This document shows positions 23,916 through 36,250 of a stretch of DNA of 64,000 bases, piece after piece. Position numbers and translations under genes: made by a program. A model generated the notes under the pieces. It saw only the letters and a list, made by a program, of their open reading frames with translations, made no database searches and was not told where the DNA came from. The DNA is from Hemerocallis citrina. Its lineage: Eukaryota > Streptophyta > Magnoliopsida > Asparagales > Asphodelaceae. The first letter of the stretch is position 1, and the number at the start of each line of letters is the position of its first letter. The stretch spans positions 73,413,227 through 73,477,226 of the forward strand of contig CM030366.1 in the NCBI GenBank assembly GCA_017893485.1. The letters are read 5' to 3'.

Positions 23916-24967
23916 TAATCTATTTTTTCACAATTGCTTTAATGTTTCTTTCGCAGGATTAATGGACGGGACGAACTCCCTTCCTCTGTGCTGCTACTGG
24001 ATCTCTGTCGATCCTGTCTCTTTTGTGTTTCTCTTGCTCTTCTGAGCTTGTTGGCACAGATTGTTGGGCGTCGTCTTGATTTTGTCTTTTGTGGACTCAC
24101 GTTTGTTGCTTTTAGTTTTAATCGCGATCTTTTTGTAGCAGTATATGTGGGTGATTGCGATCTTCTGCCTTAGCGCTAGTATGTTTCTTTCTCTCGCTAC
24201 TGACAGGCCGTAGCCTGCTACTTTTATTTCACTGTTATGTATGTTCGTGGCTGTGTTATAGGGGGGCTCTCTTTCCCTCATTTTGCTGTATGTTTGGCTG
24301 GCCTTTGCTAACTTTTGGATTAGTTAAGCTTGTTCTATTTGCCTGTCTGAGTGCATCCTACTATTATTATTGGCCCTCTTGTGGAGCCCCGGGAACTGAG
24401 CCCTTATCTTTTCGCTTCTGGGGTTGAGCGCCGATTTGTGTGTTTTGTTTGTTTTGTTGCTGTATCCCCTGGTTTGTTTGGGGGCGCTGATTACTGTATT
24501 GGGCCAGTGTGTTGATCGGGAGTGTCTTTTGTCGTGCTTATTGATGCTCTGTGAGCAGCTACCCCCGGCTCGGCGTTGCGCCACATCTCGGTGACTCTGC
24601 TTCTCCGGTGGATGCGCCTTCCCAGTTCCAGTCGCGTTCGGAATGAAGGCCCCTATTTCTGTGTGCCGTTTCTTGAGTGCTGTTGCAGGGGATCACCGTC
24701 GATTAGCGTTTTCATTCCCCCCCCCCCCCCCCCCCCCCCCCCGTGTTGACGCTAGTACAGTTTAGGCTTTTGTTTCGACTGTATCGTGTTTCTCTGCATT
24801 CAGTGATTTTGTTTTTTGTTTTCATGCTGCGCTGCTGCGCTCCGGCACTGGTTTTTACATCTCGTAAAACCCTTCCTTATTGTATTGTACAGTAGTTTTG
24901 TTTATCAATATATTTTTTGATCTGGCTGGAGTCATTAGACTCTATCCGCTTACATCAAAAAAAAAAA
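22820..24967 (+). mobile_element. 5'-truncated LINE with poly-A tail and target duplication
   Basis: The element begins inside the ORF2 reverse transcriptase C-terminal part, continues through the zinc-binding region and a ~1-kb 3' untranslated region, and ends in an 11-A tail (24957-24967). Flanks are TTTTCAGAAGAAG (22807-22819) and TTCTCAGAAGAAG (24968-24980), a 13-bp target duplication with one mismatch. This is the signature of target-primed reverse transcription with 5' truncation. A run of about 26 C lies in the 3' region (24717-24742). Confidence 0.9.
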
Positions 24968-24980
24968 TTCTCAGAAGAAG

Positions 24981-25840
24981 ACATGTCGATGTACAGATGA
25001 TGCTACATATCTAAACATGTGTTTGAAATGTCTTTGACGTGGCAGGATTGTTTAGTCGTGATATTGTGATTTGGTTTTGCAGGTAAGTGCCAAAATCAAG
25101 CAGTTTGTTTACAAATAAATGCCCATACCAAATATAATGCACTTGTGAGGCATCTCTTCTTTGAACAATAATTCATTATGTTTTATACGATCATTTGCCT
25201 TTGGTTCTTACTCCCTATTTTTGTAGTAGCATGAGTAACTTTCTTTGAAACTCAATTATTGTCTGGTGAACTTGTCACAGTGCGAAAATTACTCGGATGG
25301 ATAATGTGTATTGAGTTATTTTTAGTAGGCTATACAATTGCTCATTTTATAAACAATAGTTTTCTTGAGAATTTTTTCTCCAACTGTCCCACAATAAACA
25401 ATAGTTTTAACCTAGTCCGTTTCAGTTCTTTCAGTCCCCAACTAACATCAAATCAAATTAGTTATCAATTTTCTCAACTTAGAAATGCGATTATCTCTAG
25501 TAAGTTAATGTATATATACTAGTTAATTTAACCTTGGAGTATTTTTGGAGATATATGATTAGATGTCTCAAATGATTTCAAATCCAGAACCTAGATTACT
25601 TTCTTTTGGCTAATCAAACCTAGACTACTTGCATCTTTACTATTAAAAAAGATCATTCAATGGTCTTGTAATCTTTATTCGTCACTTTTTTTCCTGTGAT
25701 TCAACTCCGTGTGGTCAATGTAGTACAACATATGTGATAGCCATTTTATTGAATTTTGATAGCCATTTTATTGAATTTTGTTACGGTGCAAAAGAAAAAG
25801 TTGTTATATTGAAAACCCATAATCAGTATAGTATATACTT
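24981..25840. other. Intergenic, AT-rich, no gene seen
   Basis: No recognisable coding or transposon signature. There is a small direct repeat of 'tagccattttattgaattttg' type at 25738 and 25760. The last bases, TACTT (25836-25840), are the left target duplication of the copia element. Confidence 0.6.
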
Positions 25841-27179
25841 TGTTACAAATAATGTTTACAAAATTCATTTTACAATCGAAAGATAGAGAGGCACAGAAAC
25901 ACATAGAAGAGAACAGGAGAGAGAAAAACCGAAAGAAAAGAAAAAAAAAAAACAAATTAATAAAACAACTTACAAGAAACAAATGAAAAGTACAACTCCA
26001 AGGAAGCCGAGGCCTGTGTATCACACAGTGTCCTTAAAACAGATTTCGCCTCTTTCCGGTTGCTGGAATGAACGGAGGCGTCTGTCTCCCAGGATGCAAC
26101 GATTTGGAGCGATCCCGCAGGCACCACGTACCACTCCCGAACTGAGTACAAGCGCTTGAACCTATCACCAACTTACCAACAACAGCACAGAAGAAGACTC
26201 AGCGAAGGAGAGAAGAAGATCTGGTTTGTGCAGGGAAGAAAGTAAAGGGGAGGCCTCTATTTATAGAGCCTGAGTTAAATCAGTAACGGCAGACAAGGCA
26301 TTAACAGCCTTCACTGTAACGGCAGACAAGGCATTTAACAGCCTTCACTGTAACGGCAGACAAGGCATTAACAGCCTTCACTGTAACGGCAGACAACGAA
26401 TTGAATGCCTTCAGTGTAACGGTAGACAAAATATTAAATACAGCACTGAAACGGCAGACAGAACCGTTTCTGCATTCATTTCAGCCGTTACAAAAGAAAA
26501 ACTGTAGCAAAAAGTGGCTCTGCACGGAATGGGATCAAATCGGTCCGGCATTCGTGTCCGCAGGTCGTGCGGGCGCACACAAGTCGCATGTAATCCGGTC
26601 CGTGATTTGCACCCCCCCATCCCTGTGCGCGCGAGAGAGAGCCTCTCTTCTAGCCATCTTACAATGCTTAGAAGGAGATTACTATATATCCTCTTCTATT
26701 TCCTTTGTTATTTCCGATGTGGGACTATGTTCCCTTAACCCATTTTCAAGAATGAAAACGCCTCACTTTGAGAGACAATTTCTCATTCACCCCTTAACCG
26801 ATTTTAGCGAACCAATATATGATTTTGATCTATTCACGAAGGAGAACACAAATCAATCAAGATCTCTCAATAATTCATTGAGGATCTTACTCAAAAAATT
26901 GCTCAAAAATCGGTTCGAAAATGGTGTCTAAAACACTCATTTTCTAACAATCCCCACATGAATGAAAATTGACGACCACAAACAGGACAGACTGACACGA
27001 CAGACTGACACGATGGACTGACTCGACAGACTTGGTGATAGAATTCAACGATTGATTTCTGCATAGGATAGGTAGGTGTTACCCTTTGAACCTTCCCTTA
27101 TGAAAATATGTTTACTTTACTAACTAAACAGTAGACGCGATGTCTTTGAACTGTTCTGTCATTTGTGTAAACGATGACA
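25841..27179 (-). repeat. 3' LTR of the copia element
   Basis: Starts at TGTTACAAATAATG (plus strand) and ends at ACGATGACA. It is colinear with the right LTR at a constant offset of 5827 bases at the left edge. It carries the same TATA palindrome (26255-26268) and 33-bp repeat array (26284-26449). Differences from the other LTR include a longer C-rich/ccctgtgcgcg stretch near 26612. Confidence 0.95.
26284..26449. repeat. 33-bp tandem repeat in the copia 3' LTR
   Basis: Units beginning TAACGGCAGAC start at 26284, 26317, 26351, 26384 and 26417. The matching array in the other LTR begins near 32111. Lying just upstream of the minus-strand TATA box, it is placed where an LTR enhancer would be. 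Confidence 0.9.
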
Positions 27180-27560
27180 TATCTCACACAGAAATCTTTC
27201 TAACGCCTTTTCAGTTCTCACTGTTATGTTCGTTTTGGCCATGAACATACGCCTAGTTCTGCAAGATTTTAACAGGAATATTGCCCTATATTATTCCCTT
27301 GGAAGTGGCCCTTCTTCCATCTTACATAGGTGATTTCTTACTTAAGAGTAACCCGCATTACTCTGCTCGGATATCCGACACATCAGAATCATTAAAAGCC
27401 TAGCTTAACCTGTTACCTTGCGGGCATCACTGTTTCATCATAGGAATGGACATGGAAAAATCCCCACAGTGATCTAACTTGGTCTTTACAATTTAGTTGT
27501 CCCTTTGAACCTAGATCTTGGGATCTCCAGTCAGCTAGGTTGGGTTTCCATTGTATCGAC

Positions 27561-30500
27561 TTATTCTTTCATGGGCTTTAGTCCCATTCCCCTCGATGAT
27601 TTATCAACTAACTCTCTATTTAACCCTTTGGTTAGTGGATCCGCAATGTTATCTTTTGATTTTACATAGTCCACAGAGATAACCCCAGTAGAGAGTAGTT
27701 GTCTAATGGTATTATGTCTTCGACGAATATGTCTAGATTTACCATTATACATATTGCTCTGTGCTCTACAAATTGCAGATTGACTATCTGAATGTATGCA
27801 GATTGGAGGCACAGACTTCGTCCACCTTGGAATATCCTCAAGGAAGTGGCGTAACCATTCAGCCTCTTCCCCACATTTGTCTAATGCGATAAATTCTGAT
27901 TCCATCGTGGATTTAGCGATCACTGTTTGTTTCGAGGATTTTCAAGAAACTGCTGCACCACCTAGTGTAAACACATAGCCACTAGTGGATTTTGAATTAT
28001 CACTCGATATCCAGTTCGCATCACTGTATCCTTCAAGTACAGCCGGGTATCTCGTATAGTGCAGCCCGTAGTTACGAGTAAAATGCAAGTACTTCAGTAC
28101 TCTTATAATTGCTTGCCAATGCTCGCTTCCAGGATTACTCGTGTATCTACTTAGTTTACTTACTACATAGGCTATGTCTGGTCTTGTACAACTCATTAAG
28201 TACATTAGACTGCCTATGATTCTAGAGTATTCTACTTGAGAAATACTCTCCCCTTTATTCTTGAATAAATGTAAAGTTAGATCTATTGGAGTTCTGGCAA
28301 TTCCAGAATTATCTTTATCAAATTTTCCAAGAATATTGTCAACATAATGTGACTGGTTTAAAATAAGCTCGTCTGATGTTCTTGTGATTTTAATTCCCAG
28401 TATAACATCAGCTAGTCCCGTGTCTTTCATGTTAAACCTCGAGTTTAACATGTTTTTAACAGATTTAATTATCTGATCATTGCTTCCAATAATAAGCATG
28501 TCATCTACATACAAACATATAATGGCATATCCATCTTCTGTGTCTTTGACATATACACATTTATCACATTCATTGATCTTGAAACCATTTATCATCATGA
28601 CATTGTCAAATTTTTCATGCCACTATTTTGGAGCTTGTTTCAAGCCATATAATGACTTCACCAGTTTACACACTTTCTTTTCATGTCCTGGAGCTGAAAA
28701 ACCCTCAGGTTGTTCCATGTAGATTTCTTCATCTAAATCTCCATTAAGAAAAGCTCTTTTTACATCCATTTGATGTACTTCAAGATTGCGTAGAGCTGCT
28801 ACGGCAAGTACCATCCTAATGGAATTTATTCTCGTCACAGGAGAATATGTATCAAAGTAATCAAGACCTTCCTTTTGTTTATAACCTTTAATTACAAGTC
28901 TTACTTTGTATTTATCAATTGATCCATCAGGTTTTATTTTTCTCTTGAAGATCCACTTGGAACCTAAAGGTTTACTACCCGGTGGAAGATCCACTAGTTC
29001 CCAAGTATGGTTTTGCAAGATAGAATCAATTTCACTCTTGATGGCTTCTTTCCATTGAGGACATCACTAGAGTTCACCGCTTCCTTGAAGGTTTGGGATT
29101 CTTCTTCAAGCATAAAAGTCAAGAAATCCGGACCAAAAGATTTTTCCGTTCTTGTTCTTTTACTGCGTCGAGGTTCCTCCTCAACTTCTTCATTTTGGTC
29201 TTCACTATCTTCACTGATAGTCTCATGTGTTCGTTTGGAGGAACTTGGTTCCTCCTTTGACTTACATGGAAATACATCTTCAAAGAACGATGCATTTCTA
29301 GATTCCATTATCGTGTTCTTTGATATCTCAGTGATATCAGATTTGTACACCAAGAACCGATAGGCACTACTGTTAAGTGCATAACCAATGAAAATACAAT
29401 CAACTATTTTTGGTCCTATTTTTATTTTCTTAGGTGGAGGTACTACCACCTTGGCAAGACATCCCCACATTCGCAAGTAATTGTAGGATGGCTTTCTTCC
29501 TTTCCATAATTCATAGGGAGTTTTTTCTTCTTTCCTTTTGGGCACCTTATTTAAAAGGTAGTTAGCTGAAAGAATAGCTTCTCCCCACAAGTTTGGTGGT
29601 AAACCAGAACTTATTAACATCGCATTCATCATTTCTTTCAATGTACGATTCTTTCTCTCAGCAACACCGTTGGACTGAGGAGAATAAGGCGCTGTGGTTT
29701 TATGTATAATCCCATGCTTAGCACATGTGTCAGCAAATGGCGATTCATACTCTCCACCTCGGTCGCTTCTTAACGCCTTAATTTTCTTATTGAGTTGATT
29801 TTCAACCTCATTTTATAGAGAACAAATTTCTCTATAGCTTCATCTTTGCTTTTAAGCAAGTATACATAGCAATATTTTGTGCTATCATCTATGAAGGTAA
29901 TAAAATATTTATTACCACCTTTTGTTTGTATCATTTTCAAATCACAGATATTAGTGTGAATTAGATCAAGTGGTTCGGTGTTTCTTTCAACACTTTTAAA
30001 TGATGATCTTGTTAGTTTTGCCTCAACACAAGTTTCACATTTGTGTTTGGAATCAATTTGGAACGTTGGTATGTGATTCAAGTTAATTAGTCTTCGCAAA
30101 GTATCATAATTAATATGTCCTAGTCTACCATGCCATAAATTGGAAGACTCAAGCAAATAAGTAGAAGAGCTAGCTTTATTCATATTCTTGACCATGGTCA
30201 TTACATTGAGTTTGAACATTCCACCACTCATATATCCTCTACCAACATACATTCCACTTTTAGACAAAACAAATTTGTTCGACTCGAACACTAAACGAAA
30301 ACCGTGGTTATTAAACAACGAACCAGATACCAGGTTCTTACGGATTTCAGGAACATATGCAACATTGTTCAGAGTCAGTTCCTTTCCAGAAGTCATCTTC
30401 AAGATCACCTTGCCTTGGCCCTTTATTTCTGAAGTAGCCGAGTTCCCCATAAACATTTTCTCCCCATTCTCTAATGGTTCGAAAGTGGAGAACATACTTC

Positions 30501-31554
30501 TATTGGAGCACACATGTCGAGTAGCTCCAGTGTCAATCCACCATTCCTTCGGGTTTGAACCTAACATATTCACTTCTGATATCACAGCTGAGAGGTTGAT
30601 ATCGGAAACATCTTGAACAGTTCCTTGAACCAAGTTTGCTTCTCTGTTCCTGTTCCTCTTGAGAAGTCTGCATTCAGTGGACTTGTGACCCATTTTGTCA
30701 CAATTGAAGCACTTGCCTTGAAACTTCGGCTTCTTGGAGATTCCTCCCTTAGGCCCCAACTTCGGACCCTTGTTGTTGTGCTTGTTGGAACGTTGTTTAT
30801 GTTCCATTACATTTGCCTTAGCTGCATGGCTAATGAGTCCAACTTTTTCAGATCCCCTATTGTCTTCTTCAATACGAAGCCTGACAATGAGATCTTCAAT
30901 GCCCATTTCTTTTCGCTTATGCTTTAGGTAATTCTTAAAGTCTTTCCAACCTTGTGGTAATTTTTCAATTATACAAGCCACTTGGAAACTTTCACTTAAG
31001 TTCATACCTTCAGCATGAATCTCATGCAAGATTAGTTGTAGTTCTTGAACTTGACTGATTACTGTTTTAGAATCTACCATTTTATAGTCTAGGAAGCGGC
31101 CCACAATGAATTTCTTGGCGCCGACATCCTCAGTTTTATATTTATGTTCTAGTGATGCCCAAAGTTCTTTAGCTGTTCTTTTGTTAATGTATACATTATA
31201 CAAAGAGTCGGCTAATCCGTTCATTATGTAATTTCTACACAAGTAATCAGCATTTTTCCAAGCATCCATAGCGGCAATGAATTGGTTATCCTGCTCATCT
31301 TTCTTAAGATCTGGAGCATCTTCGTTCAAGAACCTTGCAAGATTCAGTGTGGTCAGATAGAACATCATCTTCTGTTGCCACCTCTTAAAGTTCTGCCCGT
31401 TGAACTTCTCAGGTTTCTCCCCATGGGAGACTGAGACAGGTACAACGGTGGGCATTGGCACTCGTGCCGCAGCAGCAATCGGTTCTTGCGTTGTATCAAC
31501 AACCGGCACATAGACCGTTTTAGACACAACAACATTGTCCAATGTAGTAGTCAT
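27561..31554 (-). pseudogene. copia gag-pol polyprotein, broken by frameshifts and stops
   Basis: The start is taken as the ATG at 31554 (MTTTLDNVV); upstream codons are 5' leader and LTR. Gag is at about 31430-30640 ([17 protein letters not shown]; zinc knuckle [14 protein letters not shown]), protease [11 protein letters not shown] near 30540, and the pre-integrase and integrase zinc region [12 protein letters not shown]...CETCVEAK near 30150-30030. The integrase core includes DRGGEYES near 29760 and NGVAERKNRT near 29650. RT is at 29020-28400 ([27 protein letters not shown]), and RNase H is at about 28060-27600 (KSRHIRRRHN). Damage: frameshifts near 29800 and near 29000, a TAG stop near 28622 and a TGA stop near 27942. 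Each half remains long and open, which fits moderate age. No envelope-like frame is present. Confidence 0.92.
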
Positions 31555-31667
31555 TGTGAATCTGAAATTTACACAACACGAGTGTAAGTTTTCCAGATAA
31601 AAGAAATAAAAAGAAAAACCGTGCCTCAAAATCGAAAATGAAAAAAATGGAAAATCTGTTTTAAGTT

Positions 31668-33002
31668 TGTTACAAATAATGTTTACAAAATTCGTTTTAC
31701 AATCGAAAGATAGAGAGGCACAGAAACACATAGAAGAGAACAGGAGAGAGAAAAATCGAAAGAAAAGAAAAGAAAAAAAAACAAATTAATAAAACAACTT
31801 ACAAGAAACAAATGAAAAGTACAACTCCAAGGAAGCCGAGGCCTGTGTATCACACAGTGTCCTTAAAACAGATTTCGCCTCTTTCCGGTTGCTGGAATGA
31901 ACGGAGGCGTCTGTCTCCCAGGATACAACGATTTGGAGCGATCCCGCAGGCACCACGTACCACTCCCGAACTGAGTACAAGCGCTTGAACCTATCACCAA
32001 CTTACCAACAACAGCACAGAAGAAGACTCAGCGAAGGAGAGAAGAAGATCTGGTTTGTGCAGGGAAGAAAGTAAAGGGGAGGCCTCTATTTATAGAGCCT
32101 GGGTTAAATCATTAACGGCAGACAAGGCATTAACAGCCTTCACTGTAACGGCAGACAAGGCATTTAACAGCCTTCACTGTAACGGCAGACAAGGCATTAA
32201 CAGCCTTCACTGTAACGGCAGACAACGAATTGAATGCCTTCAGTGTAACGGCATACAAAATATTAAATACAGCACTGAAACGGCAGACAGAACCGTTTCT
32301 GCATTCATTTCAGCCGTTACAAAAGAAAAACTGTAGCAAAAAGTGGCTCTGCACGGGGTGGGATCAAATCGGTCCGGCATTCGTGTCCACAGGTCATGCG
32401 GGCGCACACAAGTCGCATGTAATTCGGTTCGTGATTTGCACCCCCCCTGCGGGCGCGAGAGAGAGCCTCTCTTCTAGCCATCTTACAATGCTTAGAAGGA
32501 GATTACTATATATCCTCTTCTATTTCTTTTGTTATTTCCGATGTGGGACTATGTTCCCTTAACCCATTTTCAAGAATGAAAACGTCTCACTTTGAGAGAC
32601 AATTTCTCATTCACCCCTTAACCGATTTTAGCGAACCAATATATGATTTTGATTTACTCACGAAGGAGAACACAAATCAATCAAGATCTCTCAATAATTC
32701 ATTGAGGATCTTACTCAAAAAATTGCTCAAATATCGGTTCGAAAATGGTGTCTAAACACTCATTTTCTAACAATCCCCACATGAATGAAAATTGACGACC
32801 ACAGACAGGACAGACTGACACGACATACTGACACGACGGACTGACTCGACAGACTTGGTGATAGAATTCAACGATTGATTTCTGCATAGGATAGGTAGGT
32901 GTTACCCTTTGAACCTTCCCTTATGAAAATATGTTTACTTTACTAACTAAACAGTAGACGCGATGTCTTTGAACTGTTCTGCCATTTGTGTAAACGATGA
33001 CA
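31668..33002 (-). repeat. 5' LTR of the copia element
   Basis: The promoter-bearing LTR for the minus-strand transcript. It contains the TATA palindrome at 32084-32097, the 33-bp array from 32111, and the ATGTGGGACTAT phrase (32541-32552) shared with unrelated LTRs here. It ends at base 33002 next to the TACTT duplication. Confidence 0.95.
32084..32097 (-). promoter_or_regulatory. TATA box of the copia 5' LTR
   Basis: CTCTATAAATAGAG, a 14-base near-palindrome containing TATAAATA on the minus strand, with the tandem array immediately upstream. Its copy in the 3' LTR is at 26255-26268. Confidence 0.7.
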
Positions 33003-34124
33003 TACTTACGAGTTACGAAGCCATGCACCAACTAAATTACCCAGTGTAATTAAGCTAAACAACAAAAGGTAAATAAACAAATGTATTACATTGAGAATGA
33101 CATACTATCTCAATAAAGGCCACATCAAAAAAGCAGTTGTTGTGAAAGTGTTCATTCTCTTTAGCTAACAACTAATTACCTAATTAACTTAAACGACAAA
33201 GGATTAGGACGGATTACCGAAAAGAAGACATGTGAGCTCTTTGATGACAAGAGGAAGTTCATCAAAGAAAACAATAAAGCCACAATAAAAAGCATCCCTT
33301 TGTATTAGGATTAGTTTAAGGACAATCCAGCAACAAAGCTGGTAAATATAAAAAAATTGTACTATTGTTTTTATCATTCGTTCAGAAATTCAGCTCAACC
33401 CACTACAAAATTTTGAATAAAATGCCTAAAAAATGAAAATGGACCTTTTTTAAAGAAGTTTTTCAGTTCCATGTAAAGTACTACTTTCTTTTGTGTGTTT
33501 TTTGAACTTCTTCTTATTGCATATTTTCTAAAAAGGACAATGGAGCAATTTAGAGTGCAAATGTGTATATTTGACATGTATTTTCATGCTGACCTAAGTT
33601 ATAGAAGAAAGGAAGCTCTTATCTAAGCGATAAATTCTCGTCTAACTTTACACTTACCAAATTTTATATATTCTAAAAAAATTAAACTGCTAATTCAAAA
33701 TTACAACTAATATATGCAGGGGTTTTGTTTTTGATACTCGGTTTGACATAATTTTTTTCGAATTACTTAGTATACTTTTTGTACTCTTCATAATACAAAA
33801 ATACAGAAATCCTTGATTAATGAAGAAAAAGTACGGTCATAGGTTAAAATAGCTAAATTTTGTACTTAGAAGAGAAGAGTATAAGATATGCTTTAATTAA
33901 TTCAAATTTTAATGCTAAAAAGTACAGCCTATTATAAACCGTGCTTATAAGAATCTTAAAAGCAAATTCAAGCTTGAATATTTATTACTCAAACCTAAAA
34001 CTTTAATTAATAAAGCCACAAATAATTAAACCCGTAAATAATAAATAACTCAAAACAAACCCAATAATAAATATCACGAATTAACCAAGCCTATCTCATA
34101 AACACCAACAATCCCTTCTCCTCC
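33003..34124. other. Intergenic AT-rich sequence, no gene seen
   Basis: It starts with the TACTT duplication of the copia element. I see no coding potential, no inverted ends and no repeats I can name. Confidence 0.6.
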
Positions 34125-34437
34125 CGAACATTTTACCAAAATAATTCACTTTCTGAAAGTATTTACCAAACTGACCCACTTTCGAAAGTATATACCCAAA
34201 TGACACATTCGCTTTTTTGAAAAAGTAAGTTTGGTTAAAAACATGTCGTTTTTTCAGAAAGCAAGTTTAGGCTTTCGAAAATTAAAAGCCTCACACCCGC
34301 TTTCTGAAATAGCGATGAGGTTTTAACCCTACTCGCTTTTTCAGAAAACGAGTGAGGCAGTTTGGAAATTTTAAAAAGTAGGATAGTTTGAGAAAACTTT
34401 CAAAAAGTCGGATAGTTTGGGAAAAATTTATTTTCTT
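34125..34437. mobile_element. Possible foldback/Mutator-like element
   Basis: The left part ('ttaccaaa-taattcactttctgaaagt', repeated as 'ttaccaaactgacccactttcgaaagt') is mirrored at the right end ('aaactttcaaaaagtcggatagtttggg' and the preceding 'taggatagtttg'). The interior holds smaller mirrored phrases (gctttttcagaaa, tttctgaaatagcg). No target duplication could be fixed, so the edges are approximate. Confidence 0.4.
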
Positions 34438-34574
34438 GATGGGGTTATGCTTAGCTTATGTTCAGATATTTTATTCTATTTTGTTTATGTAGCGAAATAA
34501 CTGTGTAAATAATTCTCACCCATTCTATACAAATTAGTCTTGTGCTCTCAGATGGTGTTTGCTTCGGCGCGCGC

Positions 34575-34601
34575 GGGGGGGGGGGGGGGGGGGGGGGGGG
34601 G
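34575..34601. repeat. Poly-G tract
   Basis: About 27 consecutive G after a GCGCGCG stretch. It creates a meaningless poly-Gly frame. Confidence 0.95.
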
Positions 34602-34680
34602 TACCATTGTTGATGCACGCAATCAGAATAAAAAAAACTGTGAGAAACTGGAGGTTATAAACATAATAGTATCTATATTA

Positions 34681-35476
34681 GAGCATCCACAGCGGTTTCT
34701 TATAATTGGCAATTTGCCATTTTATAAGAAACGATCGTCTGCAGTGGTTTTCTATTTTCCCATTTTTTAGAAAACCTTCTATATCTGTTTCTCATATATG
34801 AGAAACGAAATACCCATTCTCAAATTATAAAGGACGGGATATCATATACCGTCGCTCCGATTTTATAATATTTTAATCCCGTCAAACGGGAAAACATATA
34901 CCATCCCTCCGATTTTTTTTAATTTTATAAAAAACTCCTCAGACGGGATATGTTATCCCTTCTGAATTGGACGGGAGAACATATCCCGTCCCAGGAGATT
35001 TTGATTTTTTTCTTAATTTTTTTTATTTAAATGAACGGCCAAGATTCCTCCGATCGGAAAAAAAATAAAATTTCTCGGACGGGATAACATTCCTCGGACG
35101 GGATATGTTATCCCGTCCTTGAAATATGGTATTATTAGGTAGTGGGTAGGTTTAGGGGTATTAGTTAGGTATTGTTAGTTAATTAATTAGGTTTAGGTAT
35201 TATAATATTATTTATTTTATTTAATTAATATATTTTAATAGTTAATTAATAATTAAAATTTTTAATTTTTTTTAACACGAGAGAGACGGTATAACATATA
35301 CCGTCCCACGCAATTTTTTTAAAAAAATTGCGAGACGGTATATGTTATACCGTCCCACGCAATTTTTTTTAAAAAAATCGCAGAATATAGCAAACAACCA
35401 CTGCAGCCTTCATCGCTATTTGCTATTACTGTAGCATCCATTTTTTACAAAATGAGAAACACCATTGTGGATGCTC
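34681..35476. mobile_element. PIF/Harbinger-like non-autonomous element
   Basis: The left end GAGCATCCACAGCGG is mirrored by CCATTGTGGATGCTC at the right. It is flanked by TTA (34678-34680) and TTA (35477-35479), the 3-bp duplication of this superfamily. The 796-bp interior has no open frame. It carries several palindromic modules built on GACGG-TATA-ACATATACCGTC-type sequence at about 34838, 34885, 34940, 34970, 35090, 35285 and 35335. Confidence 0.7.
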
Positions 35477-35928
35477 TTAGTTAACACAAATTGTTATGAT
35501 GCAAGCATATAATCAGACAAAACGGTAAGCCAACTATTCAACATGTAGTTATGCTATTTTGGAAAAATTACTATAAATCACATACTTAATGAAATTCTGA
35601 GTTCTTAGATTCTTCGGAAAGATCTTTAAGTCTACTTTAACATTTTAGTTGAAAAAATTCTCAAAATACTTCAGAGAAGAAAAATAGCCAGAACTATTGA
35701 GTATGTAAAACTTCCAGATCTGATGGAATTATCGGCCAGTTGCACCAATAAATTCTTTTTAAAAAAAATGAATAAAGAAATTTATAAATTTTGGTAGGAA
35801 GGTCCCAAACACGTAGAATCATCACATATCCAAAATCTAACTAAAAATTCAAAAAAATAGAGGAAGATATGATATTTTGAATTAAATGTAAATTACCACA
35901 CAACAACAGCATCGTTTCTTAACAGCGG

Positions 35929-36242
35929 CTAGGGCTGTAAGTCGGACCGGACGGGAACGGACAGCCATATGTTCAAGCTCGGACCAAAATTCTACTCGGA
36001 CGGGCTTATGTCCGGCCCGGTTTAGGTCGGACAAAATTTTTATAGTCCGGACTCGGTTCAGTAAAGCATCAGACCGCAATAATATTTGGATAGACTTATG
36101 TCCGGCTCGAGCTCGGTAAAGTTCTGGACCGAATAATTTGTTCAGGATCGGTTCGTATAACAGTTCGGACGGTCCACAGTCGGACCATTTCTCGAGTCGG
36201 ACTCGGACGGACGACGGACCGTTCTGTTCATTTTACACCCCT
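35929..36242. mobile_element. 314-bp hAT-type MITE
   Basis: It begins CTAGGGCTGTAAG and ends TTTTACACCCCT, short imperfect inverted ends. It is flanked by AACAGCGG (35921-35928) and AACAGCGG (36243-36250), a perfect 8-bp duplication diagnostic of hAT elements. The interior is rich in CGGAC repeats and has no coding capacity. Confidence 0.85.
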
Positions 36243-36250
36243 AACAGCGG

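Larger units (their letters stand above)
25841..33002 (-). mobile_element. Full-length Ty1/copia retrotransposon, inactive
   Basis: Two direct LTRs (25841-27179 and 31668-33002) flank one gag-pol region read on the minus strand. The ends are TGTTACA...GATGACA, and the element sits between TACTT (25836-25840) and TACTT (33003-33007), a perfect 5-bp duplication. Order on the minus strand is gag, protease, integrase, reverse transcriptase, RNase H, which is the copia order. Total length is 7162 bp. The LTRs differ by about two dozen substitutions, mostly transitions, plus a few small indels, so insertion is not very recent. No standard initiator-Met primer site is seen next to the 5' LTR. Confidence 0.95.

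Noticed and set aside
34540..34770. Poly-Gly frame
   Set aside because: Created by a 27-base G run.
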